DNA from: Streptomyces sp. NBC_01217 | GTDB lineage: Bacteria; Actinomycetota; Actinomycetes; Streptomycetales; Streptomycetaceae | Reading direction: 5' to 3' | Assembly: GCF_035994185.1 (NCBI RefSeq) | Contig: NZ_CP108539.1 | Span: 62,001-126,000, forward strand | DNA length: 64,000 bases | Part shown: in pieces, positions 14,054 to 22,437 of the stretch | Layout of the letters: each line of letters starts with the position of its first letter | Numbering within the stretch: position 1 is the stretch's first letter | Made by a program: the position numbers and the translations under genes | The notes under the pieces: model-generated | The model's database searches: none | The model's input: the letters and a program-made list of their open reading frames with translations, nothing else | Told to the model about the DNA's origin: nothing

Positions 14054-14527
14054 GTGACCGAGACCCTCACCCCGCCCGTCACCGCACTGCTGCCCGACTC
14101 CCCGCTGGCCGTCCTGTTCGACATCGTCGCTACCACCGCCCGCATCTCCCAGGATGAGGAGCGCGACGGTGCGGAGACCGCGGCCGCGGACCACGTCTAC
14201 CGCGCGTACTCCGACACCCTCGGCAGGGCACTCGAGGAACACGAGTGGACCGGCTACCCCGCCCTGCGGGACAACGCGTTCGAGCCGAGCGCGGTGGCCT
14301 ACCTGGACGGCGGCCTGTGGCTGCACCACACCATCACCCACGATGCCGACTACCACGACGTCCTCACGCTGATCGTCCCCTGCGCCTGCGGGCGCGGATA
14401 CGTCGGCTCGCAGTTGGAGGACGAAAACGACCTGCTGGAGGTCCTGGAGGAACTGCGGGGTACCAGCGGGCGCAGCGCGCACGGCGGCGACACCGGCGGC
14501 CTGTACTGCGCCAGCACCACTGCCTGA
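14054..14527 (+). CDS. Hypothetical protein with small Cys motif (157 aa)
   Basis: GTG at 14054 behind AAGGAGAG. The 157-residue acidic protein has an alpha-beta composition, a VPCACGRGY motif near residue 115 that could bind metal, and a single Cys near the end. Its stop overlaps the next ATG (TGATG). It occurs in a run of small plasmid genes; no function assigned. Confidence 0.65.
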   Translation: MTETLTPPVTALLPDSPLAVLFDIVATTARISQDEERDGAETAAADHVYRAYSDTLGRALEEHEWTGYPALRDNAFEPSAVAYLDGGLWLHHTITHDADYHDVLTLIVPCACGRGYVGSQLEDENDLLEVLEELRGTSGRSAHGGDTGGLYCASTTA

Positions 14528-14814
14528 TGCTCACCCGAACCGGTTCCCTGATGGCGGCCGCTGCGGTACCTCTAGCGCTTGCCGCGGCCGCCACAGTCCT
14601 CAAGGCCGGCCACTGGGAGCTGTACGCCGACCGGCACCGCATCGAGCTGGCCCCCAGGCCCCGCCGGTCCTGCCCCGACTGCCGGGGCGCGGGCGGCTGG
14701 TGGACCAGCGGCCCGTTCCCGGACATGGAGGCGTGCGGCTGCTGGTCCGACCGGCGCACGCTGCGCCTCCCGCTCCTGCCCGTCCCGGCCTGGCCGGACG
14801 AACCCCCGTTCTGA
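14527..14814 (+). CDS. Small membrane-associated zinc-knuckle protein (95 aa)
   Basis: ATG at 14527 overlaps the preceding stop. An N-terminal hydrophobic stretch (LMAAAAVPLALAAAATVL) may be a signal or membrane helix. The middle has CPDCRGAGG and later CGCW, a knuckle like those at 1421-1881. A Pro/Leu-rich tail ends the protein. A clear terminator hairpin follows at 14821. Confidence 0.65.
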   Translation: MLTRTGSLMAAAAVPLALAAAATVLKAGHWELYADRHRIELAPRPRRSCPDCRGAGGWWTSGPFPDMEACGCWSDRRTLRLPLLPVPAWPDEPPF

Positions 14815-14820
14815 CACAGC

Positions 14821-14847
14821 CTCGCCCCGGCCATAGGCCGGGGCGAG
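14821..14847. terminator. Terminator hairpin
   Basis: CTCGCCCCGGCC pairs perfectly with GGCCGGGGCGAG around a 3-nt loop, 6 bp after the stop at 14814. It probably ends the left transfer operon. No T-run, as usual in actinobacteria. Confidence 0.75.
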
Positions 14848-14923
14848 ACCGCCGGGTGGCCGCGCATCGGCAAAGGGCCGGCCACCCACTCCCTCACCGT
14901 TTCGAGATCAGGAGAACTCCAGC

Positions 14924-15007
14924 ATGCACGCTCCCGCCACCTTCGCCGCCCTGCTCGGACTGACCCGCGCCGCGAGCGCGATCGGAGACTTCTGGACCGT
15001 TCACTAG
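14924..15007 (+). CDS. Short ORF, probable 5' remnant of a backbone gene (27 aa)
   Basis: ATG at 14924 behind AGGAGAA. The frame encodes an Ala/Leu-rich start (HAPATFAALLGLTRAA) that looks like a genuine N-terminus but stops after 27 codons at 15005-15007, exactly where the accessory island begins. A 5'-truncated gene of matching orientation starts abruptly at 34139 on the far side of the island. The two may be halves of one gene split by insertion (inference). Confidence 0.45.
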   Translation: MHAPATFAALLGLTRAASAIGDFWTVH

Positions 15008-15016
15008 GCAAGTCGG

Positions 15017-15059
15017 TTGTCGGATTCAGGGTTGTCGGGTTCCAGGGAACCCTCGACAA
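15017..15059. repeat. TTGTCG direct and inverted repeats at island edge
   Basis: TTGTCGGATTC (15017) and TTGTCGGGTTC (15032) are direct near-repeats, and GAACCCTCGACAA (15047-15059) is the inverse of the second. Paired inverted 11-13-mers around a short spacer look like a tyrosine-recombinase core site. The position, right after the broken 27-codon ORF, would suit the end of an integrated element. No second copy was found by eye. Confidence 0.4.
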
Positions 15060-15130
15060 GCGCGGCTTGGGGAAGTTGGCTAGGGCCGGTGGCAGCCACT
15101 CCGGCTAGGCCGTGTCTGATAATTGATCTT

Positions 15131-16020
15131 GTGGCTGGCCGAGGTGAACTGACGGATGCGGCGTGGGAGCAAATACGACCGCTACTTCCTGCGGTGGATG
15201 GGCGGGGTAGGCCCTGGCGGGATCACCGGCAGGTGATCGACGGGGTGCTGTGGCGGCTGCGGACCGGTGCTCCGTGGCGAGATCTGCCCGAGCGGTACGG
15301 CCCGTGGCAGACCGCCTACGAACGCTTCGCCCGCTGGGAAGCCGATGGCACATGGGCCAGGTTGCTTGAGCACGCGCAGGTCCGCGATGACGCGGTGGGC
15401 CGGATCGAGTGGACCGTGTCGGTGGACTCCACCATCAATCGTGCCCACCAGCACGCCGCCGGCGCCCGCAAAAAGGGGAGCCCTGCGGGGACAAATTGGA
15501 GGATCCGCAACGCTCGGCGGCGCGGCAGGCTCTCGGCCGATCCCGGGGAGGACTTACCACCAAGGTCCACCTGGCCGTCGACGGACGAGGCCTGCCGCTG
15601 TCCATCGTCCTGACACCGGGCAACGTCAACGACTCCACGATGTTCGACGCAGTCCTGGACACCATTTACGTTCCCCGGTCCGGAATGGGCAGGCCCCGAC
15701 GCCGACCTGACCGGGTGCTGGCCGACAAGGCGTACTCCTCCCGGGCTATCCGGGCCGCGCTCAGGCACCGTGGCATCAAGGCCACCATCCCCGAACGCTC
15801 CGACCAGGTCGGCAACCGGCGTCGAAAAGGCAGCGCCGGCGGTCGCCGCCCCGCATTCGACCGTGAGGCATACAAGCACCGAAACGTCGTGGAACGCTGC
15901 TTCAACCGACTCAAACAGTTCCGGGCCGTCGCCACCCGGTTCGACAAGCTCGCCACCCGCTACCAGGCGGGACTGCAGCTGAGTTCGCTCATCTTGTGGC
16001 TACGCGATCTGGTGCCGTGA
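15131..16020 (+). CDS. IS5-family DDE transposase, two overlapping frames
   Basis: First frame: GTG 15131 to stop 15613, starting AGRGELTDAAWEQIRPLLP with the VDGVLWRLRTGAPWRDLPERYG-type helix-turn-helix region and a first catalytic Asp in SVDSTIN. Second frame: continues in the -1 frame to 16020 with LGRSRGGLTTKVHL, a DKAYSS Asp and the ERCFNRLKQFR Glu region, completing the DDE set. CAAAAAGGGG at 15469-15478 in the overlap is a likely -1 slippage site, as known for several IS families. A fusion protein of about 296 residues would result. A plain inactivating frameshift is the alternative. Confidence 0.8.
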
Positions 16021-16521
16021 CCACCGGGCGAACAGACTTCGCCTCCTGCGAGGTTGAGTCGTGAACGCCGTTTGCGGGACACCCAGCGCATCGAGCCGTG
16101 ACATGAGCCGAACCTCTTGCTCTGACGTGACAGAGATCCACAGGGCTGTGCCCGTGTCGCTGGCGCTGAAGATCTCTCGACCCTGTCGCCACGCCTCGGC
16201 CCCAATCGTGTAGGGAGCCAAGGCCAGAAGCACGTCGAATTGCGTGTCGTCGCGGACATCGACGTCAATCGCCATGCCAGGATCACCTTTCGCAGACCGG
16301 ACGCCCTCGGCCACCTCGTTGGCGGCCATCGCCAACACCTGCTCATATGCGGGCGCCACTTCCCGTGGCCAGGCGATATCGCTGTAGGCATCGATGTGAG
16401 CCGTCTCGATGCTGTCTCGCAGGACACGAAGCGCCTCACGGTGAACACGTACCACGTCTGCTGCCTCCAGGCCGTCTCGGAGGAACAGGTCTCGACGTGG
16501 TTCATCGGCTTCACTGGTCAT
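16000..16521 (-). CDS. Hypothetical acidic protein carried inside the IS (173 aa)
   Basis: Reverse gene between the transposase stop and the right terminal repeat, with a 21-bp tail-to-tail overlap with the transposase. ATG at 16521 has GAAAGG upstream; ATG 16551 is an alternative. The product is soluble, acidic and of normal alpha-beta composition (for example GMAIDVDVRDDTQFDVLLALAPYT), so it is unlikely to be a shadow frame. No known motif. As a passenger it could be an immunity, stress or regulatory protein; function unknown. Confidence 0.6.
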   Translation of the reverse strand: MTSEADEPRRDLFLRDGLEAADVVRVHREALRVLRDSIETAHIDAYSDIAWPREVAPAYEQVLAMAANEVAEGVRSAKGDPGMAIDVDVRDDTQFDVLLALAPYTIGAEAWRQGREIFSASDTGTALWISVTSEQEVRLMSRLDALGVPQTAFTTQPRRRRSLFARWSRHQIA

Positions 16522-16726
16522 GCGGCTCAGCCTTTCACGTGCCGATGTCATCCGTTTGAAGGGCCTGACCTTTCGCGGCTGCGGCTGCCGTTGTGGCCAC
16601 GCAGCTGACGACTTCGCTCGCCCACAGCTTGATCATTTATCAGACAGGCCCTAGCGCCTGAACAGGCAGTTTGCCACCACGATCCCGTCTGATGCAATAT
16701 CTGCCCTCCAGAAGGGATGGTCAGGA

Positions 16727-17830
16727 GTGGTGCATCAGCAGAAGGTGGCCCTCGCCGGCTCGGCTCGCATGGAGCTTGTCTCCGGGGTGGTTCAGCTGCG
16801 CCCTGAGGACGCGATGTTCGACGCGATGCTGCGGGGCTGGCGGGCTCAGCAGAAGTCGCGGGGGCTGAAGGACGAGACGATCGACCCGAGGGAACGACTG
16901 GTCCGCCGATTCCTTGATTTCGCGAACGAGTACCCGTGGCAGTGGACGCCGGCCCACATGGACGAGTGGTCGGCCTCTCTGACGAGCGAGAAGCACCTGG
17001 CGCCGTCCACGATCCGCAGCTACCAGGGCGCGCTTCGACTGTTCACCGAGCTCCTCATCGACGCCCGTTACGGCTGGGGCCCGGCATGCGAAGAAGCCTT
17101 CGGCGCTTATCCGGTGGCGATTGCTCATGAGTGGAATACCCTCCCTCACCTGCAGGATTACGAAGGTGACCCGGAGGCACGCCCGTTCACGAGGGAAGAA
17201 CTGCAGCGCTTTCTCGACTACGCCGACGATCAGGTCGCACGCGCCGTGAAGTCCAAGCGCAAGGGAGCCCTTGCCGCCTACCGCGACGCCACCCTCTTCA
17301 AGGTCGTCTATGGGTGGGGACTTCGCCGGACCGAGACGTCCAAGCTGGACGTGGTCGACTTCGGGCGGAACCCGAAGGCTCGCCAGTTCGGCCGGTACGG
17401 CACCCTCAACGTCCGCTACGGCAAGGCGAAGAAGGGGCAGCCGCCACGGCGTCGGAACGTGCTATCGGTGATGGACTGGGCCATCGAGGCGGTTGAGGAC
17501 TACGTCGAGAACGTCCGGCCGCGCTTCGGATTCCCCGACCATCCGGCCCTCTGGATCACTGAACGCGGGGGGCGCCTCCAGCCCGGCTCCATCAACGACC
17601 GGTTCGAGGCATACCGAGACGCCCTAAAGCTCCCAAAAGAACTAGTTCCGCACTCAATAAGACATTCTTACGTCACACATCTGACCGAGGACGGGGTCGA
17701 CCGGCGCTTCATCCAACAGCAGGTCGGCCACGAGTGCGACAGCTCCACCGCCATTTACACGCACGTCAGCGACGACTTCATGAACACTGCCCTGACCAAG
17801 GCCCTGGCCCCGGCGTTCGCCGGGGCCTGA
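16727..17830 (+). CDS. Tyrosine recombinase / phage-type integrase
   Basis: 367 residues from GTG 16727 (a second GTG follows directly; AGGAG lies just upstream). The N-terminal core-binding SAM-like domain is about 25-130. The catalytic domain has Arg in WGLRRTE (about 200), Lys-rich beta turn, HSIRH giving H-x-x-R (about 309), His in VGHE (about 333) and the nucleophile Tyr in IYTHVS (about 343). All six expected residues are visible, so it should be active. It heads an operon with an XRE regulator and a large zinc-knuckle/recombinase-like protein, a fixed trio seen in actinobacteria (recollection, not checked). Confidence 0.9.
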   Translation: MVHQQKVALAGSARMELVSGVVQLRPEDAMFDAMLRGWRAQQKSRGLKDETIDPRERLVRRFLDFANEYPWQWTPAHMDEWSASLTSEKHLAPSTIRSYQGALRLFTELLIDARYGWGPACEEAFGAYPVAIAHEWNTLPHLQDYEGDPEARPFTREELQRFLDYADDQVARAVKSKRKGALAAYRDATLFKVVYGWGLRRTETSKLDVVDFGRNPKARQFGRYGTLNVRYGKAKKGQPPRRRNVLSVMDWAIEAVEDYVENVRPRFGFPDHPALWITERGGRLQPGSINDRFEAYRDALKLPKELVPHSIRHSYVTHLTEDGVDRRFIQQQVGHECDSSTAIYTHVSDDFMNTALTKALAPAFAGA

Positions 17831-17846
17831 CGAGGAAGGACCGAAG

Positions 17847-18191
17847 ATGGTCGCCAAGCTGGACTACCGCTGGCACCTGCGCAAAGTCATGGCGGACCGC
17901 GAGATGTTCTCCACTACCGACCTGCTGCCTCCACTGAAGGAACGCGGCATCACGCTGTCCACGAGCCAGGTCTACCGGCTCGTTGTTGAGCGACCCGAGC
18001 GACTCAGCCTGAAGATCCTCATGGCCCTGATGGACATCCTGGACTGCACCATGGACGACCTCATCGAGCCGATCGCCGGGGCCAGCGTCGCGACGAAGCC
18101 GAAGAAGGCCGCCGCAGGCGGGACCGCGGTCTCCGACGGTGTCGGTGACCTGCGGCCAAAGCGTGCTCGCATCCGGGGAGTTGACCGGTGA
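17847..18191 (+). CDS. XRE/Cro-type helix-turn-helix regulator (114 aa)
   Basis: ATG at 17847 behind GAGGAAGG, 16 bp after the recombinase stop. Residues about 8-75 match a compact Cro/C1-like DNA-binding fold: STTDLLPPLKERGITLSTSQVYRLV is the helix-turn-helix, followed by LKILMALMDILDCTMDDLIEP, typical of the last helices. The tail is basic. Its stop overlaps the next GTG. It probably controls, or acts as directionality partner for, the neighbouring recombinase (inference). Confidence 0.8.
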   Translation: MVAKLDYRWHLRKVMADREMFSTTDLLPPLKERGITLSTSQVYRLVVERPERLSLKILMALMDILDCTMDDLIEPIAGASVATKPKKAAAGGTAVSDGVGDLRPKRARIRGVDR

Positions 18192-20620
18192 ACGGTACTG
18201 CGGAGGAAGTCCTCGCGGACCCGGTCGGCCTGGTGGTGCGGCTCGTCGGCAACGTCGAGAAGCGCCTGGACGCCGCCCAGGTCCGCGACATTGTCTGCAC
18301 GGTGGTACGTGCACGAGCCGGTCGCCGCAGCCTCGCCCAGGCACTGCACGACGACCCGTCACTCTTGCGGACCGGGCGGCCACCGGCGCCCTACTGCGTG
18401 GCGAAACTACTGATGGCCCTGCACGAGGCCGGCGCCCAGGACATCGCACTGCCCCGCTGCGGCGAGTGCGGCCGTGCATGCCGCTACGTCGGCAGCAGCA
18501 CCGGAGGACGGTGGGGATGTTCTCCCTGCTTCGACAAGCCAGCCGTCTGCGCGGGATGCCATGAAGAGCGACGCGTCGTCAGCCGGGACCGTCACGGCGA
18601 GCCCCGCTGCGCGAACTGCCCGGACAACGAGGGCGATCCGCTCCAGGAACTCACCGAACTCGTCACGAGCCTCGATCCCGCCCTCAACGACGACGTGGTC
18701 CTGGCCGCACTCGGTCGAGCCACCGTCCGGCCCGCCGGCCAGCGCCGCCTGGCCTGGGCCGTCGTCGCCCGTCCCGAGCTGCTGACCAGCGCCGGTTACG
18801 AAGCACCCACCCCGGCCGCCCTGCGGTTCATCGACGAACTCGTCAAGGCCGGGGCGACCAAGGTCGTCCGACCAGCCTGCCCACGCTGCAACGGAGTGAA
18901 GGCACTGTCCAAGCTGCTGGACGGCAAGAGGATCTGCCGGGCCTGCTTCGCCCACCACGCGGCCGTCCCCTGCTTCGGCTGCGGCGCCGAGCGTGAGCCC
19001 GCCACCCGCGACGCCGAGGGACGACCGCTGTGTCCGAACTGCATGATCAGACAGCCCGCGAACCTGGAGGAATGCGTCGGCTGCGGCCGCCGCAAGCCCG
19101 TCGCGAACCGGCTACCTGATGGCCCACGCTGCCAGAACTGCCGCCCGAGGATCACCGCGGAGTGCGGCATCTGCGGGCGGACAGCACTCTGCGACATGTC
19201 CCGAGCCACCGGCCAACCCTGGTGCGACCGCTGTCAGCAGCGATGGGTGGCCTGCAGCGACTGCGGCACCGTCGCCCAGTCCCGCAGCGGCACCTGGGAG
19301 ACGCCGTTGTGCGCGAAGTGCACCAACCCCGACCCGGACTTCTGGGGCCACTGCCCGGTCTGCACCATCACCTGGCAGCTCAGCACCCGCCCCTGCCAGC
19401 GATGCGTCCTCGACCAGCAAGTACGCGACCTCCTCGGCGACGCCACCGGGGCCATCCGCCCCGAACTCACTCCGTTCCACGAGGCGTTGACCAGTGCCGA
19501 ACGGCCGGACGTCGCCATGGCCTGGATCGCCCGCTCGAAAGCCCGAGACCTCCTGGAACGCATAGGCCGCGACGAGCGACCCGTCACCCACGAGGTCCTC
19601 GACGAACTGCCCCCGGGCAAGGTGCTGGCCCACCTGCGCAGTGTCCTGGTTGCGACCGGCGCCCTGCCACCGCGCGATGAGCGGCTCGTCGCCCTGGAGA
19701 AATGGATCACCGCGACCGTCCAGGCCCGCACCGACCTCGCCGAACGCCGGATCCTGCACGGCTACGCGGTCTGGCACCACATGCGCCGGCTCCGACGCCG
19801 CCTCGGCGATGACCACACCACCCGGCTCCAGGACGTGAACGTGCGCTGCCACGTCACCGCGGCGAACAACTTCCTCGACTGGCTCGGCGCCGAAGGACTC
19901 ACACTGGGGACCTGCACCCAGACAGACCTGGAACGCTGGATGACCGACCCCACGGTCTGCTACCGCGACGAGACCGGCCACTTCGTCCGCTGGTCGGTAC
20001 AGCACCGGCATGCCCGTGACCTGACCTACGGCACCGTCCGCTGGACCGGCCCGCTCAGCACCATCGACAGCGAGAAACGCTGGGCCGACGCCCGCCGCCT
20101 CCTCAACGACGGCACCCTGCCCACCCCGGACCGTGTCGCGGGACTGTTGCTGATCCTCTACGCACAGAAGATCGCCACCATCAGCCAACTCGCCGTCGAT
20201 GACGTCCACTTCGACGGTGCCACCGTCTCCATCACGTTTGGCACCTCGCCGGTCGTCCTCCCCGCGCCGCTGGCCACCCTGGTCCGCGAGCTCGTCGCGA
20301 CCCGCCGCGGCAAGGCCAAGATCGGCACCCTGCAGGACGCCCCCTGGCTATTCCCCGGAGGGCAGCCGGGACGCCCCCTCGGCGACGACCGGATCGGCCA
20401 GCGCCTCCACAAGATCGGGATCCGGCCCAAGCAGGACCGCTCCACCGCGCTGTTCACCCTCGCCGCCGAAGTCCCCGCAGCGATCCTGGCCCGGATGCTC
20501 GGCGTCCACATCAAAGTCGCTGTCCAGTGGCAACAGGCATCAGCAGGGGACTGGGCCGCCTACGCCGCCGACGTCGCTCAGCGAAACCCTTACCAGCACA
20601 ACTCGAAAGCCCAACCGTGA
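18188..20620 (+). CDS. Large zinc-knuckle protein fused to a degenerate tyrosine-recombinase domain
   Basis: GTG 18188 in a GTGA overlap; 810 residues. About 85-410 holds some eight CxxC-type knuckles (CGECGRAC, CAGC, CPRC, CFGCG, CVGCG, CGICG, CSDCG, CPVC). About 510-800 aligns by eye with a core-binding plus catalytic recombinase fold (LQDVNVRCHVTAANNFLDWL; IATISQLAVDDVHF). The box I Arg is missing, H-x-x-R is changed (only Arg of QDRST remains), the LGH motif is LGVH, and Trp stands where the nucleophilic Tyr should be. It is thus a catalytically dead recombinase that may bind DNA and guide the active enzyme (inference). Confidence 0.75.
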   Translation: MNGTAEEVLADPVGLVVRLVGNVEKRLDAAQVRDIVCTVVRARAGRRSLAQALHDDPSLLRTGRPPAPYCVAKLLMALHEAGAQDIALPRCGECGRACRYVGSSTGGRWGCSPCFDKPAVCAGCHEERRVVSRDRHGEPRCANCPDNEGDPLQELTELVTSLDPALNDDVVLAALGRATVRPAGQRRLAWAVVARPELLTSAGYEAPTPAALRFIDELVKAGATKVVRPACPRCNGVKALSKLLDGKRICRACFAHHAAVPCFGCGAEREPATRDAEGRPLCPNCMIRQPANLEECVGCGRRKPVANRLPDGPRCQNCRPRITAECGICGRTALCDMSRATGQPWCDRCQQRWVACSDCGTVAQSRSGTWETPLCAKCTNPDPDFWGHCPVCTITWQLSTRPCQRCVLDQQVRDLLGDATGAIRPELTPFHEALTSAERPDVAMAWIARSKARDLLERIGRDERPVTHEVLDELPPGKVLAHLRSVLVATGALPPRDERLVALEKWITATVQARTDLAERRILHGYAVWHHMRRLRRRLGDDHTTRLQDVNVRCHVTAANNFLDWLGAEGLTLGTCTQTDLERWMTDPTVCYRDETGHFVRWSVQHRHARDLTYGTVRWTGPLSTIDSEKRWADARRLLNDGTLPTPDRVAGLLLILYAQKIATISQLAVDDVHFDGATVSITFGTSPVVLPAPLATLVRELVATRRGKAKIGTLQDAPWLFPGGQPGRPLGDDRIGQRLHKIGIRPKQDRSTALFTLAAEVPAAILARMLGVHIKVAVQWQQASAGDWAAYAADVAQRNPYQHNSKAQP

Positions 20621-21192
20621 CCGATCCGAAAGTGATGCTCGCCGCTATGACCAGCACCAACGCTCCCACCTTCCACCAGATCGTCCGCCCACACGAGATC
20701 ACAGCGGAACTGAGAAACGAACTGATCGACTGCTGGATCACGGTCACCAACGCCGGCGGAGCCGCCGGCTTCCCCTTCCCACCCGTCGGCATAGAACAGG
20801 TCGGTCCCGTCGCCGACCGACTCATCGCTGACCTGGATCCTCAACGCAGCCGACTTCTCCTCGCTGTCGTCGACGGAGTCCTCGCGGGCTGGCTGAACCT
20901 CCGCCGCGACCTCAACCCGGTCGTCGCGCACTGGGGCACCGTCAACCATGTCCAAAGCCACACAGACTTCCGCGGCCGCTCTATCGGCACCGCCCTGATG
21001 AACCGTGCCCGTGAGATCGCTCGGGACGAGATGAACCTCGAACAGCTCCACCTCGCCGCACGAGGCGGTGTCGGGCTCGAAGACTTCTACGGCCGACTCG
21101 GATGGAAGGAGATCGGACGATGGCCCGGCGCCCTTCGGCTCGCCCCAGGCGACGACCGCGACGAGGTCCTCATGATCCTGGCGCCTCTGTGA
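20617..21192 (+). CDS. GNAT-family N-acetyltransferase (191 aa)
   Basis: GTG 20617 overlaps the preceding TGA; ATG 20635 or 20647 are alternative starts. The acetyl-CoA site motif R-G-R-S-I-G-T-A lies in the middle, after strand HWGTVNHVQSH, and the C-terminal part (LAARGGVGLEDFYGRLGWKE) is the usual GNAT end. Substrate unknown; small-molecule or protein acetylation both possible. Its presence inside a coupled recombinase operon is unusual for a metabolic enzyme. Confidence 0.8.
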   Translation: MTDPKVMLAAMTSTNAPTFHQIVRPHEITAELRNELIDCWITVTNAGGAAGFPFPPVGIEQVGPVADRLIADLDPQRSRLLLAVVDGVLAGWLNLRRDLNPVVAHWGTVNHVQSHTDFRGRSIGTALMNRAREIARDEMNLEQLHLAARGGVGLEDFYGRLGWKEIGRWPGALRLAPGDDRDEVLMILAPL

Positions 21193-21410
21193 CCCGCCCC
21201 TGCCTCCCCACCGAGGGGGCATTCCCGGGGTTCCAATACCCGACTACACCGATACTCCTGGAGAAGCTCGCCGACAAGACCGGCAAGACCAACTTCTACA
21301 AGCTGACCGACTTCGGCATGAACGGCGCTTTCCACCTCGACAGCTCGTGGCACCACGGCTGGGAGACCGTCGCCGCCCTCATCGCCACCAGCAAGGCCAC
21401 CGTCCGGTGA
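21189..21410 (+). CDS. Hypothetical protein (73 aa)
   Basis: GTG at 21189 overlaps the GNAT stop (GTGA) and its own stop overlaps the next GTG (GTGA). The 73-residue product is soluble, with TPILLEKLADKTGKTNFYKLTDFG and a Trp/His-rich patch (SSWHHGWETV). Not recognised; the tight coupling argues that it is translated. Confidence 0.65.
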   Translation: MTRPCLPTEGAFPGFQYPTTPILLEKLADKTGKTNFYKLTDFGMNGAFHLDSSWHHGWETVAALIATSKATVR

Positions 21411-21532
21411 CCGGCCGCCCCCGTACGCGGCTGGAGCGTATCCGCGTCTCGGTCGGCATCGCCTCCCTGGCGCTCCAGCAGATCGAGGATGACCTCACCG
21501 CCGACGACATCGACGGCCAGGAGCTCGTGTAG
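21407..21532 (+). pseudogene. 5' part of a gene interrupted by the Tn7-like transposon
   Basis: GTG 21407 in a GTGA overlap. The frame runs TGRPRTRLERIRVSVGIASL through DDIDGQEL and is then cut by the transposon end at 21528, whose TGTAG supplies the stop codon. Joining 21407-21527 to 28988-29217 (one copy of the GCTCG duplication) restores a continuous 116-residue reading frame. The intact protein would be acidic and helical; family not recognised. Confidence 0.8.
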
Positions 21533-21603
21533 GGTCTCAGATTTCGCTGCACAGTCTCACGCTCTGCTTCATATCGGCTGCACTTATGCAGTGGCCGTGA
21601 GAC
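21528..21603. promoter_or_regulatory. Left transposon end with TnsB-type sites
   Basis: Terminal TGTAGGGTCTCAG, then GTCTCAC at 21554 (20 bp after the first GTCTCAG at 21534) and the inverted copy GTGAGAC at 21597-21603. These short repeats are the likely TnsB binding sites. The 110 bp from 21604 to 21714 should hold the promoter of the transposition operon. Confidence 0.7.
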
Positions 21604-21714
21604 AAGCAGGTCGGCGCGTTCACTCTTTCGGGCTACTTGGCTCCGAGCTCAGGCGTCCGCTCTCGACGGCGGGCAGTCTGGTCGTACGGACCACGGTCTG
21701 GGTGGGGGTACGTC

Positions 21715-22437
21715 GTGGGCATTGCTGCGGAAGTCGTGGTCAGAGTGCGCCGCCACAATGGCGACGAGGTTGAGGAGTATGCCTGGCCGGCCGTTTCCAA
21801 GGATCTGTTGGCCTCTGCGGCGCCGTGGCGGGTATTCCGCTGGCACCGAGGGCAGAAGCACTACTCGGGTACCTACTGGTCAGCGACCATGCGCAACCAC
21901 GTGATCTACGAATCCCGCCTGGAGCTAGCCCGATTGCTCTTCGCAGACTTCGATCGCAGCGTCCACGGCATCGTGGCTCAGCCCTTCCTGCTTCAGACCG
22001 TGCTGGAAGGGAAGATCCGCAAGCACATCCCGGACTATCTCCTGTTCACCGACCAGGTGCCGGTGATCGTTGACGTCAAGCCGCTCCACCGTGTGTCCAA
22101 GCCCGAGGTCGCGTTCACCTTCAATTGGACGCGGCAGGCGGTGGAGGCGCGCGGATGGAAGTACGAGGTCTGGAGCGAGCCTCCGACGGTGGAGCTGGAG
22201 AACGTCCGATTCCTGGCGGGTTACCGCCGGGACTGGCTGTTTAGCGCCGCACTGCTGGAAGAGCTTCGTGTAATTGATCTCGATGGAGTGCCCTTGGGAC
22301 GGGCCGCGACCTGTCTGCCTGGCCATTCGGGACCCCAAGTCCGGTCAGTCATCCATCATTTGCTCTGGACGCAGAGTCTTGTTACCGATCTCGACCAGCC
22401 GCTCGGCCCGTCGCGCACGCTGCGGCAGCCGGCATGA
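21715..22437 (+). CDS. tnsA: TnsA-like transposon endonuclease
   Basis: 240 residues from GTG 21715 behind a GGGGG run; more upstream starts are possible. The catalytic core of TnsA-type restriction-like nucleases is clear: NHVIYESRLELARL with Glu about 66, HIPDYLL with Asp about 107 and PVIVDVKP with Asp about 120 and Lys about 122. TnsA cuts the 5' ends so that the element moves by cut-and-paste with TnsB. The stop overlaps the tnsB start (ATGA). Confidence 0.88.
   Translation: MGIAAEVVVRVRRHNGDEVEEYAWPAVSKDLLASAAPWRVFRWHRGQKHYSGTYWSATMRNHVIYESRLELARLLFADFDRSVHGIVAQPFLLQTVLEGKIRKHIPDYLLFTDQVPVIVDVKPLHRVSKPEVAFTFNWTRQAVEARGWKYEVWSEPPTVELENVRFLAGYRRDWLFSAALLEELRVIDLDGVPLGRAATCLPGHSGPQVRSVIHHLLWTQSLVTDLDQPLGPSRTLRQPA

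Larger units (their letters stand above)
15108..16650. mobile_element. IS5-family insertion sequence with extra gene (1,543 bp)
   Basis: Left end GGCCGTGTCTGATAAT (15108) and right end, read inward, GGCCTGTCTGATAAAT (from 16650) form terminal inverted repeats of about 20 bp with one indel and one mismatch. Both ends are flanked by CTA (15105-15107 and 16651-16653), the 3-4-bp YTAR-type target duplication of the IS5 family. Inside are a two-frame transposase and, in reverse, a separate 173-aa gene. At 1.5 kb it is longer than usual single-transposase relatives. Confidence 0.85.
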
